Assembly (NCBI RefSeq): GCF_002163835.1
Contig: NZ_CP019331.1
Span: 620,001-684,000, forward strand
DNA length: 64,000 bases
Source: Polaribacter sp. SA4-10
GTDB taxonomy: Bacteria > Bacteroidota > Bacteroidia > Flavobacteriales > Flavobacteriaceae
Direction of reading: 5' to 3'
Shown here: in pieces, positions 34,056 to 42,859 of the stretch
Layout: each line of letters starts with the position of its first letter
Position numbering within the stretch: position 1 is the first letter of the stretch
Notes under the pieces: model-generated
What the model saw: only the letters and a program-made list of their open reading frames with translations
Databases searched by the model: none
Told to the model about the DNA's origin: nothing
Position numbers and translations under genes: made by a program

Positions 34056-36524
34056 ATGGCTAAAAGAATACAAAGCACAAAAAAAACAACTATTTCTTCG
34101 GATAAAAAACCGAGTGTTTTTTCGTTTCTAAAAACAAGACAAGCTCAAACTATTTTAGGTTCTTTTTTAATCTTGTTTTCACTTTTTTTAGCAATTGCTT
34201 TTATCTCATTTTTCTTTAACTGGCAAGAAGACCAAAGTACACTTACAAAACTGACAGATAAAACTGTTAGAAGTGAAAATTTATTAGGCAAAATTGGTGC
34301 AAATTTAAGTCACTTTTTTATATATAAAGGATTTGGTATTGCTGCTTTTATTATTGCTTTTCAAGTTTTTTTAACAGGGATGTATTCTTTGATTCAAAAG
34401 AAATTAGCAAAGATAATTATCTCTTGGAATTGGGCTTTATTAGCCATGTTATGGATTTCTATAACATTTGGTTTTTTACATAAGAAATATGCGCTTTTTT
34501 CTGGTATTATTGGTTTTGAAATAAATGATTTTTTACAAGCATTTATAGGTAAAACGGGTTTAGCTATTGTATTGGCATTCTTTTTTATTGCTTACATAGT
34601 TATTAAATACAAAGTAACTTTTGATCAATTTATAGAAAAAATAAAACAACGAAGAGCAGAAAAAGAAGCGAAGGAATTAGAGAAAGCAGAAAATGGTATT
34701 GTTGAAGATGTAAAAACTGAAACTACAAAACCAATAACAGTATCTTCTAACAAAAAAGAAAAATCGGGCGTTGAATTATCTCTTGAAAATTTAAAACCTA
34801 CTATTGCTAAGCATTCTGATGTTACGAATAAAAAAGAAGAACTAACTTTAAAAATTGAAAAAGAACCTAAACCAGAATTAAAAGTTGAACAACCTATTAC
34901 TATTAATAAAGAAGAAACTGTAGCTGATATTAATGACATAGGAATTGATATTGCTATTGGTAGAGAAGAAGAACATTCTACTCAAAACTTATCAGATAAA
35001 TTAGTAAAAGATTTTGGTGAATTTGATCCAACTTTAGAATTGGGTAATTTCAAATTCCCAACTTTTAATCTCTTAAAAGAGTATAACGAAACTATTTCAA
35101 TTGATCCAGAAGAACTTGAAGCCAATAAAGATAGAATTGTAGAAACACTTAAAAATTATAAAATTGGTATTGCAGAAATTAAAGCAACTGTTGGACCAAC
35201 AATTACTTTATATGAAATTGTTCCAGAAGCAGGAATTAGAATTTCAAAAATTAAAAACTTAGAAGATGATATTGCATTATCATTATCTGCTTTAGGAATT
35301 AGAATTATTGCTCCTATTCCAGGAAAAGGGACCATTGGTATTGAGGTTCCTAATAAAAAATCTACCATTGTTTCTATGCATTCTGTTATTTCATCAAAGA
35401 GGTTTCAGGAATCTCCAATGGAATTGCCTATTGCTTTGGGTAAAACAATTTCTAATGAAACCTTTGTGGTAGATTTAGCAAAAATGCCTCACTTATTAAT
35501 GGCTGGTGCAACAGGACAAGGAAAATCTGTTGGTTTAAATGCGGTTTTAACATCACTTTTATATAAAAAACATCCTGCGGAAGTTAAATTTATTTTAGTA
35601 GATCCAAAGAAAGTAGAATTAACATTATTCAATAAAATTGAGCGTCATTATTTAGCAAAATTACCAGATAGTGAAGAAGCAATTATTACAGATACAACAA
35701 AGGTTGTTCATACTTTAAATTCACTTTGTATAGAAATGGACAATCGGTACGATTTGCTAAAGAATGCAATGGTTCGTAATATTAAAGAATACAACACAAA
35801 ATTTAAAGCTAGAAAATTAAATCCTAATGATGGACATAAATTTTTGCCTTATATTGTTTTAGTTATTGATGAATTTGCAGATTTAATTATGACTGCTGGT
35901 AAAGAAGTAGAAACACCAATTGCACGTTTGGCTCAGTTAGCTAGAGCCATAGGTATTCATTTAATTGTGGCTACTCAAAGACCTTCTGTAAACGTAATTA
36001 CAGGAATAATTAAAGCAAATTTTCCTGCAAGAATTGCGTTTAGAGTAACTTCAAAAATAGACTCCAGAACCATTTTAGATGCTGGTGGTGCAGATCAATT
36101 AATTGGTAGAGGAGATTTATTGTATACAAACGGAAATGATATTGTTAGAATTCAGTGTGCTTTTGTAGATACTCCAGAAGTAGAAAAAATTACCGATTTT
36201 ATTGGATCACAAAGAGCGTATGCAGAAGCTTATTTATTGCCTGAATATGTAGATGAAGAAAGTGGCACAAGTATTGATATTGATATCGCAGACAGAGATA
36301 AACTGTTTAAAGAAGCTGCAGAAATAATTGTTATAGCGCAACAAGGTTCTGCATCACTTTTACAGAGAAAATTAAAATTAGGATATAATAGAGCAGGTAG
36401 ATTGATAGATCAATTAGAAGCTGCAGGAATTGTTGGAGGTTTTGAAGGAAGCAAAGCAAGACAAGTATTAGTAACAGATTTTACCGCATTAGAACAATTA
36501 TTAGAAAACGAAAAGAACACATAG
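34056..36524 (+). CDS. ftsK: DNA translocase FtsK
   Basis: An 822-residue division-site motor that moves chromosome ends and activates dif recombination. Four N-terminal helices (about residues 35-55, 90-110, 125-145, 165-185), a Lys/Glu-rich linker (about 190-310), then the motor with Walker A MAGATGQGKSVGLNAVLTSL, Walker B VLVIDEFADLIMTAG and ATQRPSVNVITGIIKANFPA, and the C-terminal gamma winged-helix (QQGSASLLQRKLKLGYNRAG, RLIDQLEAAGIVGG) that reads KOPS. Two bases before lolA. Confidence 0.95.
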   Translation: MAKRIQSTKKTTISSDKKPSVFSFLKTRQAQTILGSFLILFSLFLAIAFISFFFNWQEDQSTLTKLTDKTVRSENLLGKIGANLSHFFIYKGFGIAAFIIAFQVFLTGMYSLIQKKLAKIIISWNWALLAMLWISITFGFLHKKYALFSGIIGFEINDFLQAFIGKTGLAIVLAFFFIAYIVIKYKVTFDQFIEKIKQRRAEKEAKELEKAENGIVEDVKTETTKPITVSSNKKEKSGVELSLENLKPTIAKHSDVTNKKEELTLKIEKEPKPELKVEQPITINKEETVADINDIGIDIAIGREEEHSTQNLSDKLVKDFGEFDPTLELGNFKFPTFNLLKEYNETISIDPEELEANKDRIVETLKNYKIGIAEIKATVGPTITLYEIVPEAGIRISKIKNLEDDIALSLSALGIRIIAPIPGKGTIGIEVPNKKSTIVSMHSVISSKRFQESPMELPIALGKTISNETFVVDLAKMPHLLMAGATGQGKSVGLNAVLTSLLYKKHPAEVKFILVDPKKVELTLFNKIERHYLAKLPDSEEAIITDTTKVVHTLNSLCIEMDNRYDLLKNAMVRNIKEYNTKFKARKLNPNDGHKFLPYIVLVIDEFADLIMTAGKEVETPIARLAQLARAIGIHLIVATQRPSVNVITGIIKANFPARIAFRVTSKIDSRTILDAGGADQLIGRGDLLYTNGNDIVRIQCAFVDTPEVEKITDFIGSQRAYAEAYLLPEYVDEESGTSIDIDIADRDKLFKEAAEIIVIAQQGSASLLQRKLKLGYNRAGRLIDQLEAAGIVGGFEGSKARQVLVTDFTALEQLLENEKNT

Positions 36525-36525
36525 A

Positions 36526-37182
36526 ATGAAAAAAATAGGAATCTTATTTTTAAGTTTATTTATTACTACAATTACTTTTTCTCAAGAAGCAGAAAAAGCG
36601 AAATCTATTTTAGACGAAGTTTCTTCAAAAATGGGCGCTTATGAAAATATGTTAATAGGTTTTAGCCAAACTTTAAGCAATGAAGATGCAGGAATTAAAG
36701 ATGGAGACGAACCACCAATTAGAGGAGAAATTAATTTAAAAGGAGAAAAGTATAGTTTAAACTATCTAGGTAATAATTTTATTTACGATGGCACAAAACT
36801 CTATGTAATTAATAATGACGAAAAGGAAATTTCTATTACTAACGGAGACTTAGGAGGTGATGATGGTTTTATTTATCCTTCAAAATTATTAACTTTTTAC
36901 AAAGAAGGTTATAATTTTGAAATGGGAAAACTAAAAAACTTAAATGGTAGAAAAATTCAATTTGTAACGTTAAATCCTATCGATAGTAATTCTGATATTA
37001 TTAAAGTAGAATTAGGTATAGATGCAAAAACACATCACATTTATAATTTAATTCAGACAGGAAGTAATGGTTCAAAAACAACATTTACAATTACTAAATT
37101 TAAAAGTAATCAAATGTTATCAGAAAGTTTTTTCTCTTTTGATAAAACTAAATATTTAAGCCAAAATTACACAATAGACTAG
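36526..37182 (+). CDS. lolA: LolA-like outer-membrane lipoprotein carrier
   Basis: A 218-residue periplasmic protein: signal MKKIGILFLSLFITTITFSQ, then a LolA-like fold (KSILDEVSSKMGAYENMLIG, IRGEINLKGEKYSLNYLGNN, KLYVINNDEKEISITNGDLG). It carries lipoproteins across the periplasm. Placement between ftsK and lptF is the standard flavobacterial order. The sequence of LolA-like proteins is weakly conserved, so the family call rests partly on this context. Confidence 0.82.
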   Translation: MKKIGILFLSLFITTITFSQEAEKAKSILDEVSSKMGAYENMLIGFSQTLSNEDAGIKDGDEPPIRGEINLKGEKYSLNYLGNNFIYDGTKLYVINNDEKEISITNGDLGGDDGFIYPSKLLTFYKEGYNFEMGKLKNLNGRKIQFVTLNPIDSNSDIIKVELGIDAKTHHIYNLIQTGSNGSKTTFTITKFKSNQMLSESFFSFDKTKYLSQNYTID

Positions 37183-37230
37183 TACTTTTCAATTAATAGA
37201 AATTTAGTAGCATCTTTCCTTTTAAGAAAC

Positions 37231-37238
37231 TACTTTTG
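37231..37238 (+). promoter_or_regulatory. Possible internal promoter upstream of lptF
   Basis: TACTTTTG matches TAnnTTTG exactly, but only five bases before the lptF ATG, so it would give an almost leaderless message. It may be chance in AT-rich DNA. Confidence 0.25.
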
Positions 37239-37243
37239 CTACA

Positions 37244-38689
37244 ATGAAAATTTTAGATAAATACATTTTAAAAACGTTTTTAACCCCGTTTGTTGCAACG
37301 TTTCTTATTGTGCTCTTTGTTTTGGTAATGCAAATTCTCTGGCAAACGTTTGAAAACATTGCTGGTAAAGGAATTAGCTTGCCTTTTATCTTAAAATTTC
37401 TTTATTACACTACCTTAATAATTACCCCACAAGCTTTACCAATTGCTGTTTTGTTATCATCAATTATGGCATTAGGTAGTTTAGGAGAAAACTATGAATT
37501 TGCTGCAGCAAAATCTGCAGGAATTTCATTACAACGTTTAGTTAGACCCTTAGTTTTTCTAACTCTTATTTTAAGCGGAATTAATTTTTTGTTTTTAAAT
37601 AATGTTTTTCCATACGCAACATTAAAACAAAAAAATTTATATTTAAATATAAAAAAGAAGAAGCCTGCAATGGCTTTGGTTGCTGGTAGTTTTAATAGTG
37701 ATATCCCTGGTTATCAAATAAAATTTGAAGAAAAATACGGTGAAGAAAAAAATCTTCTTAGAAAGGTTTTAATTTATGATTTAACAGGAAATAAAGGAAA
37801 TCAAAAAGTAATTACTGCAGAAAGAGGAAAAATTATTTCAGAAGAAGGAAGTAGGTATATGACCTTTATTTTATATAATGGTTATTACTACGAAGAACAT
37901 GTAAAATCTGCAAGATCTACCGTAAAAAGAAAAAAAATGGCAGCATCTAATGCTACTTTTGATGAATATGAGTTTAATATTGATATTTCTGCTGTTTCAG
38001 GTGATGGTGATTTAGATAAAGAAAATCATACAAAAAACCATATGATGCTAAGCTTAAGTCAGTTAAAAGATACAATTCCTGATTTAAAATCTAGTTATGA
38101 TGAAATTCTTAAATTAAAATCTAAAAATATATATTCTAGCGTTTCTGCTAAAGAGTTATATAAATATCCAGATTCACTAAAAACAAAAGATTCAGACTTA
38201 AATGTTTTAGAAAATTTTGATCTACAAAATAAAATAAGAATTTTAAATTCTGCAACAACAAAAACAAGTAGAGCCTTAACTTCCATAAAAAATAACATGA
38301 CTACTATAAAGTGGAAAAGAAAAACTTTAAATTTTTTCGATACCGAGTTTTATAATAGAATTGCATTTTCATTATCCTGCTTAACTCTCTTTTTTATAGG
38401 AGCTCCTTTAGGTTCCATCATTAGAAAAGGTGGTTTTGGAATGCCTATGATATTAGCGATTGCTGTTTATGTAGTTTATTTTTTCGGAAATACTTTTGGA
38501 AGAAACTTAGCAGAAGAAAGTTCTATTTCAGCATTTTTAGGTTCTTGGATAGCCGTTATTATAATGGTACCAATTGGAATTCTATTAACAAGAAGAGCAA
38601 CAAGAGACAAAGGCCTTTTTAATATTAATGCTTTTACACAACCTATTACAAACTTCTTTAAAAATTTGATGTCTAAAAAAGACGCTTAA
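37244..38689 (+). CDS. LptF/LptG-family permease (LPS export)
   Basis: A 481-residue inner-membrane protein with six helices (about 10-30 FLTPFVATFLIVLFVLVMQ, 50-75, 97-118 near the N-terminus; 375-395, 405-425, 435-460 near the C-terminus) and a large periplasmic beta-jellyroll in the middle. Motifs QALPIAVLLSSIMALGSLGE and LTLFFIGAPLGSIIRKGGFG are typical of YjgP/YjgQ proteins. It moves lipopolysaccharide from the inner membrane to the periplasmic bridge with LptB. Whether it is LptF or LptG is not decided here. Four bases precede ribB. Confidence 0.9.
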   Translation: MKILDKYILKTFLTPFVATFLIVLFVLVMQILWQTFENIAGKGISLPFILKFLYYTTLIITPQALPIAVLLSSIMALGSLGENYEFAAAKSAGISLQRLVRPLVFLTLILSGINFLFLNNVFPYATLKQKNLYLNIKKKKPAMALVAGSFNSDIPGYQIKFEEKYGEEKNLLRKVLIYDLTGNKGNQKVITAERGKIISEEGSRYMTFILYNGYYYEEHVKSARSTVKRKKMAASNATFDEYEFNIDISAVSGDGDLDKENHTKNHMMLSLSQLKDTIPDLKSSYDEILKLKSKNIYSSVSAKELYKYPDSLKTKDSDLNVLENFDLQNKIRILNSATTKTSRALTSIKNNMTTIKWKRKTLNFFDTEFYNRIAFSLSCLTLFFIGAPLGSIIRKGGFGMPMILAIAVYVVYFFGNTFGRNLAEESSISAFLGSWIAVIIMVPIGILLTRRATRDKGLFNINAFTQPITNFFKNLMSKKDA

Positions 38690-38692
38690 ATT

Positions 38693-39838
38693 ATGACAAT
38701 ACAACAAAATCAAAAAAACACAAAATTAAATACTATTGCAGATGCTATTCAAGACATTAAAGATGGTAAAATTATTATTGTAGTAGATGATGAAAATAGA
38801 GAAAATGAAGGCGATTTTTTAGCGGCAGCAGAAAAAGCAACTCCAGAAATGATTAATTTTATGGCAACGCATGGTCGTGGATTAATATGTGCTCCATTAA
38901 CAGAAACTCGTTGTAAAGAATTAGATCTAGAAATGATGGTAAACAATAACACAGATCCTTTGGAAACTGCGTTTACTGTTTCTGTAGATTTACGTGGTAA
39001 AGGTGTTACCACTGGTATTTCTGCAGCAGATAGAGCTTTAACGATACAAGCATTAATAACCAAAGAAACAAAACCTTTTGATTTAGCTAGACCTGGTCAT
39101 ATTTTTCCATTAAAAGCAAAAGAAGGTGGTGTTTTACGTAGAACTGGTCATACAGAAGCTGCAATAGATTTTGCTCGTTTAGCTGGTTTACAGCCTGCAG
39201 GTGTTATTGTAGAAATAATGAATGAAGATGGAACAATGGCACGTTTACCTCAATTATTAAAAGTTGCTAAAAAGTTTGATATAAAAATAGTTTCTATTGA
39301 AGATTTAGTTGCCTATAGAATGGAACATGATTCTTTAATTGAGAAAAAAGAAGACTTTACTATTACCACAAGATTTGGAGAGTTTAGGTTAAGAGCGTAT
39401 CAACAGACAACAAATAATCAAATCCATTTAGCATTAACTAAAGGAGTTTGGACTAAAAATGATGCCGTTTTAACTCGTGTAAATTCAACATTAGTAAATA
39501 ATGACATTCTTGGTACTTTAACAAATAATGCAGATAAGAAATTAGACCAAATGTTTCAAGTTGTTAATGAAGAAGGAAAAGGTGCAATTTTGTTTGTTAA
39601 CCAACAAAATCAATCTCAAAATTTATTAAAACGTTTAAATTTATTAAAAGAAAGCCAAGAAAATGGAGAAATGAAAGCTCCTTCAATTGGAATGGATAAT
39701 AGAGATTTTGGAATTGGAGCTCAAATATTACATGATATTAACATCAGTAAATTAAAATTAATTACAAACACAAAACAAACCAAACGTGTTGGTATGATTG
39801 GTTATGGTTTAGAAATTGTAGATTATGTAAATTACTAG
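38693..39838 (+). CDS. ribB: 3,4-dihydroxy-2-butanone-4-phosphate synthase with degenerate RibA-like half
   Basis: A riboflavin-pathway enzyme of 381 residues. The N-terminal half is a full DHBP synthase (VVDDENRENEGDFLAAAE with acidic active-site residues, HGRGLICAPLT, RTGHTEAAIDFARLAGL). The C-terminal half (about 222-381) aligns with GTP cyclohydrolase II by outline (MDNRDFGIGAQILHDINIS, LITNTKQTKRVGMIGYGLEI), but residues 270-282 read NDILGTLTNNADK, where active enzymes have the zinc cysteines (LRCDCG); there is no cysteine anywhere in this half. So the RibA activity is probably lost and a separate RibA should exist in the genome. Confidence 0.9.
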   Translation: MTIQQNQKNTKLNTIADAIQDIKDGKIIIVVDDENRENEGDFLAAAEKATPEMINFMATHGRGLICAPLTETRCKELDLEMMVNNNTDPLETAFTVSVDLRGKGVTTGISAADRALTIQALITKETKPFDLARPGHIFPLKAKEGGVLRRTGHTEAAIDFARLAGLQPAGVIVEIMNEDGTMARLPQLLKVAKKFDIKIVSIEDLVAYRMEHDSLIEKKEDFTITTRFGEFRLRAYQQTTNNQIHLALTKGVWTKNDAVLTRVNSTLVNNDILGTLTNNADKKLDQMFQVVNEEGKGAILFVNQQNQSQNLLKRLNLLKESQENGEMKAPSIGMDNRDFGIGAQILHDINISKLKLITNTKQTKRVGMIGYGLEIVDYVNY

Positions 39839-39866
39839 ATTCGTTTTTGGTTTTTTGGTAAATCTT

Positions 39867-40568
39867 TTAAATTTTTACTTCTACTCCACTTTCTAACTCT
39901 ATTGGTTTTTTATTTTGCTGAAATAATCTTGCTGTAAGTTTTCCTTTTAAGGTAATTTTATTGTCAAGAACTTCTAACCAACTACCTTCTCGTAAACCTA
40001 ATACAGGAGTTTCATTAAAAACATGGAACTCTTTAATACGTGTTTCTCTTGTTTCTCCCATATGTTTAGAACCTTCAACAGGATCTAAATAATGTGCATT
40101 GATATTAAAAGGAATACTTTTAAACGTATTAAAACTTGGTGGGTATACAATTGGCATATCGTTCGTATTCTTTATATTAACTCCGCAAATATTGCTTCCG
40201 GCACTCGTGCCTAAATAAGGGGTTCCGCTATTTATAACAGCTTTAAATTCTTCTAAAATAGCTGTCTTATAGATTTGATTTACAAGTTCAAAAGTATTTC
40301 CTCCTCCTGTAAAAATTGCTTCAGCATTCTGTAAAGCTTCTTTTGGGTTTTCAAATTCATGAATTCCTTTTACATCTAAACCTATTTTTGAAAAAGCATT
40401 TTTAGCAATTTCTGTATATTCATCATAAGAAATTCCTCCAGGTCTTGCAAAAGGAATAAAAAGAATTGTTTTTACATCTACAAAAAATACTTTTAATGTT
40501 GGTAATAAATATTCTAAATATCCACTTCCATGAATAGTTGACGTACTTGCAATAATCATTTTTTTCAT
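39867..40568 (-). CDS. pepE: Peptidase E (alpha-aspartyl dipeptidase)
   Basis: A 233-residue serine peptidase of the S51 family that cleaves Asp-X dipeptides. AIFTGGGNTFELVNQIYK and the nucleophile in YLGTSAGSNICGVNI are the family motifs; the histidine/glutamate region is NAHYLDPVEGSKHMGETRET. No signal peptide, so cytoplasmic. It is convergent with ribB (28 bases) and stands alone. Confidence 0.92.
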   Translation of the reverse strand: MKKMIIASTSTIHGSGYLEYLLPTLKVFFVDVKTILFIPFARPGGISYDEYTEIAKNAFSKIGLDVKGIHEFENPKEALQNAEAIFTGGGNTFELVNQIYKTAILEEFKAVINSGTPYLGTSAGSNICGVNIKNTNDMPIVYPPSFNTFKSIPFNINAHYLDPVEGSKHMGETRETRIKEFHVFNETPVLGLREGSWLEVLDNKITLKGKLTARLFQQNKKPIELESGVEVKI

Positions 40569-40671
40569 ATTTCAAAAATAAGTAAAATTATAGACACGGT
40601 TTTTTACTTTAACATAAGTTTACAATTCCATTAATACATTTTTAAGAGTACCTGCGCTTTTCTTTGTAGAC

Positions 40672-41454
40672 ATGAAAAAACTACTTATTATATGTACTTT
40701 ATTTTTTAGTACTTTTTATGTTTTTGGACAAGAAAAAAGAACACTGAAACAAGGTAAAGTGGTATTAGAAAACAATCCTATATCTAATGTTCATGTCATT
40801 AATAAAGATACAAATATTGGTACAATAACCAATGATAATGGCTTTTTTGAAATTCCAATAAAAGTTGGTGATCGCCTTTACTTTTCTCACTTAAATTTAA
40901 AAGGTAAACTTATTTTAATAACAAAAGAAGTAATTTTAAAAACTGATTTTAGGATTCAATTAAATGAAAATACAGTTGCTCTAGATGCATTTATACTAGA
41001 AAAACCAAGAAGTATTTTTTATGTAGATAAAGACATTATGCCTAATAATGGACCTGTAGTAAATGCAAAAACATTGAATTTACCTTATGCGAATACAAAA
41101 GTTAAAAAAGAGGATGCTATTTTAAAAATTAGATCGGGAGCTGTTGTGAGTTTAGATAATTTATTAAATAGTTTAAACGGAAGTAGTACCCGTAAAAAAC
41201 AATTAAATAAAGTTGTAAAAGAAGATGCTACTCTTTTAAAAATTAGAAGCTATTTTACGGATGATTTTTTTATAACTGATTTAAAAATAAAAAAACAATA
41301 TATAAATCCTTTCTTAAATTATTGTATTGATAAAAATATAATTGCTACTTTTAATAAAAATAACTTTATAAAATTAACAAGACTATTAATGGTTGAAAGT
41401 AAAGGTTTTCCTCACAAAATAGAAAATGAGGATTTATATTTAACGAACAACTAA
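40672..41454 (+). CDS. Carboxypeptidase-regulatory-like periplasmic protein, paralogue 1
   Basis: A 260-residue secreted protein with signal MKKLLIICTLFFSTFYVFGQ, a carboxypeptidase-D-regulatory-like beta sandwich (KQGKVVLENNPISNVHVIN, GTITNDNGFFEIPIKVGDRL) up to about residue 100, and a helical, basic C-terminal part (KKQLNKVVKEDATLLKIRSY). The beta-sandwich is that found at the N-terminus of TonB receptors and surface proteins, here alone. It is followed 16 bases later by a related gene. Role unknown; possibly an outer-membrane assembly or surface protein. Confidence 0.72.
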   Translation: MKKLLIICTLFFSTFYVFGQEKRTLKQGKVVLENNPISNVHVINKDTNIGTITNDNGFFEIPIKVGDRLYFSHLNLKGKLILITKEVILKTDFRIQLNENTVALDAFILEKPRSIFYVDKDIMPNNGPVVNAKTLNLPYANTKVKKEDAILKIRSGAVVSLDNLLNSLNGSSTRKKQLNKVVKEDATLLKIRSYFTDDFFITDLKIKKQYINPFLNYCIDKNIIATFNKNNFIKLTRLLMVESKGFPHKIENEDLYLTNN

Positions 41455-41470
41455 GTCAAAAGATTTCTGT

Positions 41471-42271
41471 ATGGTAAAAAAACTACTTCTTATTTTTTTA
41501 TTAATACCAATTTCTATTTCTTCTCAAGAAAGAAGAGTACTTATTAATGGTAAAATTTTAGATTCTTTGGGTGTTGTTAAAAATGCAAACATTATTAATT
41601 TAAGAACCAATCAGGGTACTTTTTCTTCTGACAAGGGTACATTTAGAATGTTCGTTTCTATTGGAGATTCTCTAAGCATCTCTTCTGTACAACATTTGTC
41701 AAAAAAAATATTTGTAAATAAATATAATATTGATAACAGCATTGTAACCGTTTATTTAAAATTGAATGTATATAAACTAGATGCCTTTGAGTTAAAAAGG
41801 CATCACTTAGCTGGTAGATTAGGCATTGACTCTAAGAGTGTTCCTATTAATAAAAAAGATTCTTTGCTAAATAAACTCATGGATTTTTCTGAAATAAACA
41901 TGAAAATTGTAGAGGGAGATGATTATATAGACAAAAGAGTAAGACCACATTTGGTAGAAACAGATCCAAATATGAACTTTATTGGTGCAGGAGCTTCAAT
42001 AAATATGCCTTTTAAGTATTCTGAAAAATTATGGGCTTTAAGAAGAGATTTCGCATATAAAAAGGCCTTTCCATATAAAATATTATCAGAGTTAGGAGAA
42101 AAATTTTTCTTTGAAAAATTAAAAATTCCTGTAGATAATTATTTTCATTTTTTAGAATACTGCAATCCTTTAGGAATTGAAAAACTACATAAAGAAGGAA
42201 AAAATCTAGAACTAATAAAAATTTTAAATAATGAAAGTGCTAGCTATTTAAAAATCATTAAAAAAGAGTAA
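41471..42271 (+). CDS. Carboxypeptidase-regulatory-like periplasmic protein, paralogue 2
   Basis: A 266-residue secreted protein with signal MVKKLLLIFLLIPISISSQ and the same layout as the preceding gene: RRVLINGKILDSLGVVKNAN, GTFSSDKGTFRMFVSIGDSL, then DAFELKRHHLAG in place of DAFILEKPRS. The C-terminal part has diverged further (FIGAGASINMPFKYSEKLW). The two are an old tandem duplication. It is 29 bases ahead of the DUF6702-like gene. Confidence 0.72.
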   Translation: MVKKLLLIFLLIPISISSQERRVLINGKILDSLGVVKNANIINLRTNQGTFSSDKGTFRMFVSIGDSLSISSVQHLSKKIFVNKYNIDNSIVTVYLKLNVYKLDAFELKRHHLAGRLGIDSKSVPINKKDSLLNKLMDFSEINMKIVEGDDYIDKRVRPHLVETDPNMNFIGAGASINMPFKYSEKLWALRRDFAYKKAFPYKILSELGEKFFFEKLKIPVDNYFHFLEYCNPLGIEKLHKEGKNLELIKILNNESASYLKIIKKE

Positions 42272-42300
42272 TTTGGCTTAATATTTGATTTATTTAAAAC

Positions 42301-42798
42301 ATGACAATTAAAAAAACACTTTTTCTTTTATTAATTATTCCACTTCTCTCGTTCTCTGCTCATAAATACTATTTAAGTTTAACGCAAATAACTTATAAGC
42401 CTGAAGCTAAATCTGTACAAGTAATAATTAATGTTTTTATGGATGATATTGAAGTGGCTTTAAATAAAAAATACGCCATTGATTTAAATTTAACTACAGA
42501 AAAGGAATTAAAGGATAATGATATTTATTTTGAAAAATATCTAAATGAAAAACTACACTTTAAAATTGATGATATTTCTAAGGAATTCAACTACTTAGGA
42601 AAAGAATATGATGGAGATTTGGTTTATTTTTATCTAGAAATAGAAAATATAGAACACGTAAAATCTATTGGTATTACAAACAAAATTTTAATTGATTATT
42701 TCCCAAAACAACAAAACTTAATTAAATCTAAAGTTGGGAAAAAACATAAAAGTATTCTTCTTACAGCTAAAAATGATAAAGGTTTGTTAAAATTTTAA
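42301..42798 (+). CDS. DUF6702-like secreted protein
   Basis: A 165-residue protein with signal MTIKKTLFLLLIIPLLSFSA and the mature start HKYYLSLTQITYKPEAKSVQ typical of this Bacteroidota family; the body is beta-rich (IINVFMDDIEVALNKKYAID, VYFYLEIENIEHVKSIGITN). In flavobacteria the gene usually precedes an M1 metallopeptidase, as it does here. Function unknown. Confidence 0.78.
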   Translation: MTIKKTLFLLLIIPLLSFSAHKYYLSLTQITYKPEAKSVQVIINVFMDDIEVALNKKYAIDLNLTTEKELKDNDIYFEKYLNEKLHFKIDDISKEFNYLGKEYDGDLVYFYLEIENIEHVKSIGITNKILIDYFPKQQNLIKSKVGKKHKSILLTAKNDKGLLKF

Positions 42799-42859
42799 CT
42801 CTTTTTAACTTTTTCCATAAGTTATCCTTAATTTGTTCGCTCTTTTAATTCAAGAACAA

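Noticed and set aside
34625..34939. Minus-strand frame inside ftsK, and similar antisense frames in ribB, mutS2, rlmD and the M1 genes
   Set aside because: They lie opposite strongly conserved coding regions, and AT-rich codon use makes such shadows common.
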